In this document: piece by piece, positions 47,545-55,109 of the stretch
Layout: each line of letters begins with the position of its first letter
How positions within the stretch are numbered: position 1 is the stretch's first letter
From: Enterobacter ludwigii
GTDB taxonomy: Bacteria; Pseudomonadota; Gammaproteobacteria; Enterobacterales; Enterobacteriaceae
Direction: 5' to 3'
Assembly: GCA_023023105.1 (NCBI GenBank)
Contig: CP083824.1
Coordinates: 3,100,001 to 3,164,000 of the forward strand
DNA length: 64,000 nt
The notes under the pieces: model-generated
Told to the model about the DNA's origin: nothing
The model's database searches: none
Seen by the model: only the letters and a program-made list of their open reading frames with translations
Position numbers and translations under genes: made by a program

Positions 47545-48599
47545 CCCTCCTGGTGTTCCGCCTCACGTTTCAGTAATAACGCTTTTCGTTCCGTTCCCCA
47601 TCGGTAACCCGATAGCGCACCGTCATTGCGAACAACGCGATGGCAGGGGATCACAATTGCCAGTTTGTTTGCAGCACAGGCTCCGGCAACGGCACGTACG
47701 GCATTGGGTTTACCAATTGCTTTTGCCACCTGCTGATAACTTGCCGTTTCGCCGCAGGGAATGTCGCGAAGTGCCTGCCAGACGCGCTGCTGGAAAGCAG
47801 TTCCACGTATATCCAGCGGCAGTGACAGCGGCACTGCACGGTTATCAATACTGGCGATCACCTGGTGGGTCCGCAGCGCAAAAGCGTCTTCCAACGGTAC
47901 GCGCTCTGCTTTTGGAAACAGCGTAGCAAGCTCTTCGGTTAATTCTGTATCGCTGTCACCCAGCAGTATCGCGCAGATCCCCCGCTCGCTTTCAGCAACC
48001 AGACAGCGTCCTAACGAACAGTCGTCAATGGCGTAACGCACGGCCACATCTCCTTTACGATACTGTTTCGCCGTCATACCCAGCGTATCGCTGGCTTTAC
48101 GATAATAACTGCTGCTATCAGGAAATCCTGCCGCCAGCACGGCGTCGGTAATGTTGTCTCCCTGCGCAAGCGCCGTGCGCAGTCGCTGTCCCCGCGCCGC
48201 CTGCTGCCAGGCTTTTGGCGTCATACCCGTCACGGATTTAAACAGACGATGGAAATGGAAAGGACTCATGGCAACCTGGTTAGCCAGCTTTTCCAGTGTC
48301 AGGGTGGGATCCTGCTCCAGAAGGCGACAGGCGTGCTCTATTTTTGCCAGCTTCAGTTCCTGCGGATTGCCTTTATCCGGCATACAGCGCTTGCACGGGC
48401 GAAACCCTGCCTGAATGGCATGGTGGACATCCGCATAAAAGCAGACATTTTTACGCAGCGCGTGGCGGGCACGACAGGACGGACGGCACACGATCCCCGT
48501 GGTCTGCACGGCAAAGACAAACTGTTCGTCAGCGCGTGGATCGCGGGCCAGCACGGCCTGCCAGCGCTCTTCATCGGTAATAAAGGTCGGGTTTTTCAT
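47541..48599 (-). CDS. ada: Ada: methylphosphotriester/O6-alkylguanine methyltransferase and transcriptional activator
   Basis: Two-headed repair protein and activator of the adaptive response. With the start at 48599 (MKNPTFITDEERW) it has 352 residues. The N-terminal zinc cysteines then fall at C38, C42, C69 and C72, exactly the E. coli numbering; C38 accepts methyl groups from phosphotriesters. The first two in-frame start codons upstream (48605 TTG, 48602 ATG) are less consistent with the GAGGAG spacing. An AraC-type helix-turn-helix lies at about 90-180. The C-terminal domain ends in IPCHRVV, with the acceptor cysteine near 319. Operon with alkB. Confidence 0.95.
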   Translation of the reverse strand: MKNPTFITDEERWQAVLARDPRADEQFVFAVQTTGIVCRPSCRARHALRKNVCFYADVHHAIQAGFRPCKRCMPDKGNPQELKLAKIEHACRLLEQDPTLTLEKLANQVAMSPFHFHRLFKSVTGMTPKAWQQAARGQRLRTALAQGDNITDAVLAAGFPDSSSYYRKASDTLGMTAKQYRKGDVAVRYAIDDCSLGRCLVAESERGICAILLGDSDTELTEELATLFPKAERVPLEDAFALRTHQVIASIDNRAVPLSLPLDIRGTAFQQRVWQALRDIPCGETASYQQVAKAIGKPNAVRAVAGACAANKLAIVIPCHRVVRNDGALSGYRWGTERKALLLKREAEHQEG

Positions 48600-48664
48600 C
48601 ATCAACTCCTCTTACAAGCATACATACAGCGTGCCTGAGTGCCACTGATAAAAAACCCGCAACC

Positions 48665-48677
48665 TTGCTTTTTAATT
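48665..48677 (-). promoter_or_regulatory. Possible Ada box upstream of ada
   Basis: On the minus strand AAT-TAAAAA-GCAA fits the recalled AAT-N6-GCAA pattern bound by methylated Ada. It overlaps the last codons of apbE, about 65-80 bases before the ada start. Confidence 0.35.
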
Positions 48678-49730
48678 TTTTTCGCTCACCAGGAAGCTGT
48701 TGAACTGCGGCGAATGCCAGGTTTTAAATCCGTCAGCCTCTTTGATGATCATATAAACCGCCAGCCCTTCCTGACGAACCACCTCTTTGGCTTTCTCCGG
48801 TCCGAGTACCATTAACCCGGTATCCCAGGCATCGGCTTCCAGCGCAGTGGGGGCAATGACCGTCACTGAAACCAGATTATGCGTGATTGGGCGCCCGGTC
48901 TGTGGGTCAATGACATGCGAAATGCGTTTACCGTCAAGTTCGTAATAGTTACGGTAGCTTCCGGATGTGCTGATGCCATGCCCGTTGATATCCACCATCG
49001 CCTGCACGGCGTTTTGCCGATCGGTCGGCTTTTGGATGGCCACCCGCCAGGGCTTATCACTGGCGTTCATGCCGCGGCTCACTAAGGCGCCCCCCACAGA
49101 CACCAGATAACGCGAAATCCCTTCCTGGGCCATCAGCGCTGCCAGGTGATCTGCCGCATAGCCTTCCCCAACCGTTGACAGGTCGACAAACAGATCGGGG
49201 ATATCTTTTTGCAGGTACTGTTGACCGTACTGATTGATCACCGTCAGATGCTGTAGACCGGTTCTGGCACGGGCATCATCAATGGCTGCCTGATCGGGTG
49301 TGGTGACCGGCTGCTTGTTGGGGCCAAACCCCCAGAGATTTACCAGCGGTCCAACGGTGACGTCCATCGCGCCGTTGGTTTTGTAGCCCACGCGGAGTGA
49401 CTCCGTCACGATATCGGCCATCGCTTCACTAACCGGCCACAGGGAAGTACTGCTTGAGAGATTAAAGCGCATCAGCGCCGAGTCATTTTTATACGTTGAA
49501 AGTAGCTGATCGTCGGCATCCAGTTGAGACTGTATTTTGCCACGGAGTTCGTCTGCGCGCGTTTTATCAAGGTTCATCACGCTGACGCGCCAGAAGGTGC
49601 CCATCGTTTTACCTTCAAGCACCGTCGCCGCAGGTGCATCGGCTTTCGCCACCGGCGGCGTGGAAGAGTCACAAGCGGTCAGGAAAAAAAAAGTAGCCAG
49701 AAAGCTGGCGCGTAAAAAAGTCATGTCCAT
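48672..49730 (-). CDS. apbE: FAD:protein FMN transferase ApbE
   Basis: Periplasmic lipoprotein that covalently attaches FMN to threonine residues of flavoproteins such as the Na+-translocating and Rnf-type complexes. The 352-residue precursor has a lipobox FFLTAC with the lipid-bearing cysteine at 20. Family landmarks are EGKTMGTFWRVSV, NGAMDVTVGPLVNLWGFG, VDLSTVGEGYAADHLA and HVIDPQTGRPI, the last two lining the FAD/metal site. The size agrees with E. coli ApbE (351). It lies upstream of ada on the same strand, with ompC behind its own terminator. Confidence 0.95.
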   Translation of the reverse strand: MDMTFLRASFLATFFFLTACDSSTPPVAKADAPAATVLEGKTMGTFWRVSVMNLDKTRADELRGKIQSQLDADDQLLSTYKNDSALMRFNLSSSTSLWPVSEAMADIVTESLRVGYKTNGAMDVTVGPLVNLWGFGPNKQPVTTPDQAAIDDARARTGLQHLTVINQYGQQYLQKDIPDLFVDLSTVGEGYAADHLAALMAQEGISRYLVSVGGALVSRGMNASDKPWRVAIQKPTDRQNAVQAMVDINGHGISTSGSYRNYYELDGKRISHVIDPQTGRPITHNLVSVTVIAPTALEADAWDTGLMVLGPEKAKEVVRQEGLAVYMIIKEADGFKTWHSPQFNSFLVSEKN

Positions 49731-49805
49731 TCATTATTATCCTCATGCCAGGGCGGCAAGAGTACACCAAAACGGGTGAGTTGTGAGATCCTAAAAAAAC
49801 AGACT

Positions 49806-49830
49806 AAAAAGGGGCCATCAGGCCCCTTTG
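49806..49830 (-). terminator. ompC terminator
   Basis: AAAGGGGCC-ATCA-GGCCCCTTT hairpin immediately after the ompC stop codon; the A-run at 49806-49810 provides the U-tract on the minus strand. Confidence 0.88.
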
Positions 49831-49846
49831 TCAAATTGCGAAGCGA

Positions 49847-50959
49847 TTAGAACTGGTAAACCAGACCCAGCGCTACGATATCATCAGTACCGATACCAGC
49901 CTGTTTGGTGAAGTTGTTGTCATCCAGCAGGTTGATTTTGTAGTCCACATAGGTAGACATGTTTTTGTTGAAGTAGTAAGTCGCACCCACATCAACATAT
50001 TTCAGGATATCCTGATCGCCGTAACCTTCGATGTCCTTACCTTTAGACTGGAGGTAAGCCACGGAAGGACGCAGGCCGAAGTCGAACTGGTACTGAGCAA
50101 CAACTTCGAAGTTCTGCGCTTTGTTGGCAAAGCCGTAAGCGGTAGTTGGGTTGCTGCCGTTAGAGGTACCGAAACGGGTTGCGTTGTAGGTCTGAGAGTA
50201 CTGCGCTGCCAGATAGATGTTGTTGGCATCGTATTTCAGGCCACCAGAATAGACTTCTGCGTGATCGCCCTTACCGTATACGCCAGCTGCATTCTGGTCG
50301 GCGGTACGTTTGGAGGAGGACATTGCGCCGCCCACGCTGAAGCCTTCGCCCAGGTTATAGGTCACGGATGCACCGTAGCCGTCGCCGTTCTGGTTCAGCA
50401 GGCTGCGACCGTTAGTGTTTTCACCGCTTACGCTGCCGTTTTTGCCCTGATATTGCAGAGCAAAGTTCAGGCCGTCAACCAGACCAAAGAAGTCCTGGTT
50501 ACGGTAGGTTGCAACGCCGTTAGCACGGGATTGCAGGAAGTTGTCTGCGCCGTAGGTATCGCCGCCAAATTCTGGCAGAACGTCAGTCCAGGAGGTTACG
50601 TCGTAGATTACGCCGTAGTTACGACCGTAATCGAAAGAACCCGCCTCAGCGAATTTCAGACCCGCGAACGCCACACGCGTCCAGGACTGGTTGTCACCTT
50701 CAGTGGTGTTGCCCTGGATCTGGTATTCCCACTGGCCGTAACCGGTCAGCTGATCGTTAACCTGAGTTTCGCCTTTGAAGCCAAGACGCATATAGGTCTT
50801 GTCGCCGTCGTTACCCTTGTCGTCAGAGAAATAGTGCAGACCATCGACTTTACCGTACAGATCTAATTTGTTGCCATCTTTGTTATAAATTTCGGCCGCA
50901 TTTGCTGCGCCTGCTACCAGCAGTGCTGGTACCAGGAGGGACAGTACTTTAACTTTCAT
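49847..50959 (-). CDS. ompC: Outer-membrane porin OmpC
   Basis: Trimeric general diffusion porin. The 370-residue precursor has a 21-residue signal peptide ([21 protein letters not shown]). The mature protein begins [26 protein letters not shown] and ends LGLVYQF, the C-terminal phenylalanine needed for barrel assembly. The constriction-loop region with [27 protein letters not shown] is typical of OmpC. The 5' leader has AGAGGGTTAATAA before the ATG. The divergently encoded micF sRNA and the long A+T-rich upstream region match the classical OmpR-controlled ompC locus. Confidence 0.96.
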   Translation of the reverse strand: MKVKVLSLLVPALLVAGAANAAEIYNKDGNKLDLYGKVDGLHYFSDDKGNDGDKTYMRLGFKGETQVNDQLTGYGQWEYQIQGNTTEGDNQSWTRVAFAGLKFAEAGSFDYGRNYGVIYDVTSWTDVLPEFGGDTYGADNFLQSRANGVATYRNQDFFGLVDGLNFALQYQGKNGSVSGENTNGRSLLNQNGDGYGASVTYNLGEGFSVGGAMSSSKRTADQNAAGVYGKGDHAEVYSGGLKYDANNIYLAAQYSQTYNATRFGTSNGSNPTTAYGFANKAQNFEVVAQYQFDFGLRPSVAYLQSKGKDIEGYGDQDILKYVDVGATYYFNKNMSTYVDYKINLLDDNNFTKQAGIGTDDIVALGLVYQF

Positions 50960-51284
50960 TTTATTAACCCTCTGTTATATGCCTTATAATTACCACTGCT
51001 TACTGGTTAACCCTCATTAACCAGTCGGCAATTTCATTCTCCGCAAAATTACAGAATAATCCAATGCGAATATGATACTAAAACTTTGAAGATGTTTCAT
51101 TTATGCATCAACATGTTTCAATTTGTAAATATCAAGGAACTTTTACAAAGCACAAATAGCTTATAAATTTAGCACGCATAATCAAACAGAAAAATCACCA
51201 CATAAATATCAACGATTTACAATAAAATTCGTTACAGCACTGAATGACAAAACAAGATCGCGCCTAATCTCTAAAATAACCCCT
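50960..51284 (-). promoter_or_regulatory. ompC leader and A+T-rich regulatory region
   Basis: About 325 bases without a reading frame, strongly A+T-rich, with repeated TTTACA and TGTTTC-like elements of the kind bound by phosphorylated OmpR. Individual OmpR sites could not be placed with confidence. Confidence 0.55.
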
Positions 51285-51377
51285 GCTATCATCATTAACT
51301 TTATTTATTACCGTCATTCAGTTTTGAATGTCTGTTTATCCCTAATTCAACCGGATGCTTCGCATTCGGTTTTTTTT
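51285..51377 (+). ncRNA. micF: MicF antisense small RNA
   Basis: A 93-base element almost identical to E. coli MicF. It starts GCTATCATCATTAAC, the single-stranded 5' end that pairs with the ompF leader, and ends in the hairpin ACCGGATGC-TTC-GCATTCGGT followed by nine T residues. It is divergent from ompC and upstream of rcsD, the conserved position. In E. coli it is induced by OmpR, SoxS, Rob and MarA. Confidence 0.92.
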
Positions 51378-51702
51378 TACCTTTCTTTACGTAAATTTTC
51401 TTTTCCTGTGCTACCACCCTGAAATTGTAACGACTATTAACTAAATTCTCGCCGCGTATCCCCCGACGTAGAAAAAATGATGAAAAACTCAATTTCTTGT
51501 TAATTCGTGCTTTTTGCCATATAGCACTGTTTTATATTTGTACATTCCCGGTGAGTGTGTACATGTTTAGGACACTTTCCATCTCTGATATTACCTGTGG
51601 AAAAAGTCGTCGCTTCCAGACCAGTGGCGCTGGAAATTCAGTTATTACCCTTTATACTGCCCTATCGCGACAGAGCACGACCATCACAGGTTAGAGATAT
51701 CA
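51378..51702 (+). other. Gap between micF and rcsD
   Basis: About 325 A+T-rich bases. Short open frames exist but have no recognisable similarity. It probably contains the rcsD promoter; AGAGATATCA lies before the rcsD ATG. Confidence 0.4.
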
Positions 51703-54375
51703 ATGAGTCAGACTGAAACTACCGCCCCGAGCAAATTCTCCCTCCTCCCCGGGAGCATCACCCGTTTCTTTCTTCTTTTGATCGTTGTGCTGTTAGTCAC
51801 CATGGGGGTTATGGTGCAGAGCGCGGTGAACGCCTGGCTAAAGGACAAAAGCTATCAGGTTGTTGATATCACCCATGCCGTACACAAACGCATTGATACC
51901 TGGCGCTACGCCACCTGGCAGATTTACGACAATATTGCGGCTGCGCCCGCAACCTCATCCGGGGATGGGCTGCAGGAGACACGTCTTAAGCAGGACGTCT
52001 ATTATCTCGAAAAACCGCAGCGCAAAACGGAGGCACTTATCTTTGGCTCTCACGACAGTGCGACGCTGGAGATGACGCAGCGCATTTCGACCTATCTGGA
52101 TACCCTTTGGGGAGCCGAAACCGTGCCGTGGTCGATGTACTATCTGAATGGTCAGGACAACAGCATGATCCTGATCTCGACGCTGCCGTTGAAAGATCTC
52201 TCTTCCGGGTTTAAAGAGACAACCGTGGGCAGCATCGTCGATTCCCGTCGGGCAGAGATGTTGCAGCAGGCAAATGCTCTCGATGAACGTGAGAGCTTCT
52301 CTTCCCTGCGTCGCCTGGCCTGGCAAAATGGTCACTATTTTACCCTGCGCACCACGTTCAACCAGCCAGGGCATCTGGCGACGGTGGTGGCCTTCGATTT
52401 GCCAATTAATGATTTAATCCCGCCGGATATGCCGCTCGACAGCTTCCGCCTTGAGCCAGACAGCAGCACACAGAATATGCGTGCGGCGTCTGACAAAGAG
52501 GCCGCAGAGAGCGTATCGATCTCTTTTAATGGCTCGAAAATTGAAATTGCCTCTTCGCTGAACTCAACCGGTATGCGTCTGGTGTGGCAGGTGCCGTTTG
52601 GCACGCTGTTGCTCGACACCCTGCAAAATATCCTGCTGCCTCTGCTGCTGAATATCGGTCTGCTGGCGCTGGCTCTGTTTGGCTACAGTACGTTTCGTTT
52701 CCAGCCGGGTCGTCAAAGCGACGCCTCTGCGGTTCCGGCGGGCACCACTAATGAGTTGCGCGTGTTACGTGCATTGAATGAAGAGATTGTTTCCGTGCTG
52801 CCGCTTGGGGTCTTAGTTCACGACCAGGAAGCGAATCGTACGGTGATGAGCAACAAAATTGCCGACCATCTGCTGCCGCATCTTAACCTGCAAAACATCA
52901 CCACCATGGCGGATCAGCACCAGGGGGTGATTCAGGCCACCATCAACAATGAACTGTACGAGATCCGTCAGTTCCGCAGTCAAATCGCCCCACGCACGCA
53001 AATTTTCATTATCCGCGATCAGGATAGAGAAGTGCTGGTGAATAAAAAGCTGAAGCAGGCGCAAAGACTGTATGAGAAAAACCAGCAGGGGCGCGCGGCA
53101 TTCATGCAGAATATTGGTGATGCCTTCAAACAGCCATTAAAAACGCTGGCAACCCAGGCGGCAGCGTTAAATACGTCAGAAAGCCACCAGCTTGCCAGCC
53201 AGGCCGACTCACTGGTTCGTATGGTTGATGAGATCCAACTGGCGAATATGCTGGAGAATGATTTCTGGAAAGGAACACCTACCCTCTTCTCCATTCAGAA
53301 TCTGATCGATGAAGTGGTTCCGGAAGTCCTGCCCGTGATTAAGCGCAAAGGACTGCAACTGCTAATCAATAACCATTTATCCGCGAATGATGAACGTCAT
53401 GGCGATCGCGAAGCACTGCGCCGCATTCTGCTGATGCTTATTCAGTATGCGGTGACCACCACGCAGATTGGCAAGATCACCCTGGAGGTGAGCACAGACG
53501 AGTCTGCTGAAGATCGTCTGACGTTCCGCATCCTGGACACCGGGGAAGGCGTCACAACGAGCGAAATTGATAATCTGCACTTCCCGTTCCTTAATGACAC
53601 GCAGAGCGATCATTACGGCAAAGCCAATGCGCTGACCTTCTGGTTATGCGATCAACTGGCGCGTAAGCTTGGTGGTCACCTGAATATCAAGGCCCGTGAA
53701 TCCCTCGGCACCCGGTATTCTCTGCACGTTAAAATGGCCGCCAATCCACAAGAAGAAGATGAAGAACGTCTGCTGGATGATGTTGTGGTGATGGTCGATG
53801 TGACCTCAAATGAGATCCGCAATATTGTGGTTCGTCAGTTAGAAAACTGGGGCGCGGCCTGCATCACGCCGGATGAAAGGCTGGCAAGTCAAGAATTTGA
53901 TCTGTTTTTAACTGATAATCCGTCTAATCTTACTGCCTCCGGCTTGCTTTTAAGCGATGATGAGTCAGGCGTGCGGAAAATCGGCCCTGGCCAGCTGCGC
54001 GTCAACTTTAATATAAGCAATGCGATGCAGGAAGCTGTACTACAACTAATAGAAGAACAGCTGGCGCAGGAAGAGATAGCGGAATCCCCGCAAGGCAGCA
54101 ATGAAAATGCCGAGCTTCACGCCAGCGGATATTATTCGCTCTTTGTTGATACAGTACCAGATGATGTTAAGCGGTTGTATACTGAGTCCGCTGCGAATGA
54201 TTTTGCAGCGCTGGCACAGACAGCACACCGGCTTAAAGGGGTGTTTGCCATGCTTAATCTGGTTCCCGGCAAGCAGTTATGTGAAACGCTGGAACATCTA
54301 ATTCGTGAGAAAGATGCCTCTGGCATTGAAAAATACATCAGCGACATTGACGCCTACGTCAAAAGCTTGCTGTAG
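51703..54375 (+). CDS. rcsD: Phosphotransferase RcsD (YojN)
   Basis: Inner-membrane intermediate of the Rcs envelope-stress phosphorelay: passes phosphate between RcsC and RcsB. The 890 residues contain a first membrane helix (about 22-42), a large periplasmic domain, a second helix (about 306-325), a histidine-kinase-like region that lacks the phospho-histidine and intact ATP-binding boxes, and a C-terminal HPt domain whose histidine is H842 in TAHRLKGVFAML, the E. coli position. It is directly upstream of rcsB (16 bases), and an internal rcsB promoter is known in E. coli. Confidence 0.95.
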   Translation: MSQTETTAPSKFSLLPGSITRFFLLLIVVLLVTMGVMVQSAVNAWLKDKSYQVVDITHAVHKRIDTWRYATWQIYDNIAAAPATSSGDGLQETRLKQDVYYLEKPQRKTEALIFGSHDSATLEMTQRISTYLDTLWGAETVPWSMYYLNGQDNSMILISTLPLKDLSSGFKETTVGSIVDSRRAEMLQQANALDERESFSSLRRLAWQNGHYFTLRTTFNQPGHLATVVAFDLPINDLIPPDMPLDSFRLEPDSSTQNMRAASDKEAAESVSISFNGSKIEIASSLNSTGMRLVWQVPFGTLLLDTLQNILLPLLLNIGLLALALFGYSTFRFQPGRQSDASAVPAGTTNELRVLRALNEEIVSVLPLGVLVHDQEANRTVMSNKIADHLLPHLNLQNITTMADQHQGVIQATINNELYEIRQFRSQIAPRTQIFIIRDQDREVLVNKKLKQAQRLYEKNQQGRAAFMQNIGDAFKQPLKTLATQAAALNTSESHQLASQADSLVRMVDEIQLANMLENDFWKGTPTLFSIQNLIDEVVPEVLPVIKRKGLQLLINNHLSANDERHGDREALRRILLMLIQYAVTTTQIGKITLEVSTDESAEDRLTFRILDTGEGVTTSEIDNLHFPFLNDTQSDHYGKANALTFWLCDQLARKLGGHLNIKARESLGTRYSLHVKMAANPQEEDEERLLDDVVVMVDVTSNEIRNIVVRQLENWGAACITPDERLASQEFDLFLTDNPSNLTASGLLLSDDESGVRKIGPGQLRVNFNISNAMQEAVLQLIEEQLAQEEIAESPQGSNENAELHASGYYSLFVDTVPDDVKRLYTESAANDFAALAQTAHRLKGVFAMLNLVPGKQLCETLEHLIREKDASGIEKYISDIDAYVKSLL

Positions 54376-54391
54376 CAAGGTAGCCTTATAC

Positions 54392-55042
54392 ATGAACAAT
54401 ATGAACGTAATTATTGCCGATGACCATCCGATTGTACTGTTCGGTATTCGCAAATCACTTGAACAGATCGAGTGGGTGAATGTAGTCGGTGAATTTGAAG
54501 ACTCTACAGCACTGATCAATAACCTCCCAAAGCTTGATGCACACGTGCTCATTACCGATCTCTCCATGCCTGGGGACAAGTACGGTGATGGGATCACGCT
54601 CATCAAATATATTAAACGTCACTTCCCCGATATCTCGATTATCGTTCTGACCATGAACAACAACCCGGCGATTCTGAGCGCGGTGTTGGATCTGGATATC
54701 GAAGGCATTGTGCTGAAACAAGGCGCACCAACCGATCTGCCAAAAGCGCTCGCGGCGCTGCAGAAAGGCAAGAAATTCACGCCTGAGAGCGTCTCTCGCC
54801 TGCTGGAAAAAATCAGCGCAGGTGGCTACGGTGACAAACGCCTGTCGCCGAAAGAGAGCGAAGTACTGCGCCTGTTCGCCGAAGGTTTCCTGGTGACCGA
54901 AATTGCCAAGAAGCTGAACCGCAGTATTAAAACCATCAGCAGCCAGAAGAAATCAGCGATGATGAAGCTGGGTGTGGACAACGATATTGCCCTGCTGAAC
55001 TATCTCTCCTCCGTCACGCTGAGCGCAACGGATAAGGATTGA
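54392..55042 (+). CDS. rcsB: Response regulator RcsB
   Basis: DNA-binding response regulator of the Rcs phosphorelay; controls capsule, flagella, the small RNA RprA and cell division, alone or with RcsA, GadE or BglJ. The ATG at 54392 gives 216 residues, identical in length to E. coli; the frame upstream overlaps the rcsD end. The receiver domain has acidic residues D10/D11 and the phospho-acceptor D56 (LITDLSMPG). The LuxR-type helix-turn-helix (LSPKESEVLRLFAEGFLVTEIAKKLNRSIKTISSQK) occupies about 148-200. Extremely conserved. Confidence 0.97.
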   Translation: MNNMNVIIADDHPIVLFGIRKSLEQIEWVNVVGEFEDSTALINNLPKLDAHVLITDLSMPGDKYGDGITLIKYIKRHFPDISIIVLTMNNNPAILSAVLDLDIEGIVLKQGAPTDLPKALAALQKGKKFTPESVSRLLEKISAGGYGDKRLSPKESEVLRLFAEGFLVTEIAKKLNRSIKTISSQKKSAMMKLGVDNDIALLNYLSSVTLSATDKD

Positions 55043-55084
55043 TTCCCTACGTGTGCCCCTCTCCCACAGGGAGGGGTGAAACGT

Positions 55085-55109
55085 AAAAGGCCCTTGCGGG
55101 CCTTTTTTT
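55085..55109. terminator. Bidirectional terminator between rcsB and rcsC
   Basis: AAAGGCCC-TTGC-GGGCCTTTTTTT hairpin overlapping the rcsC stop codon. A G+C-rich palindromic repeat (55056-55076) lies just before it. Confidence 0.88.

Noticed and set aside
51301..51492. 63-codon minus-strand frame across micF
   Set aside because: Overlaps the micF RNA and its terminator, lysine-rich low-complexity sequence, no ribosome site.
51497..51694. 65-codon plus-strand frame just before rcsD
   Set aside because: No similarity and no good ribosome site; more likely the rcsD leader.
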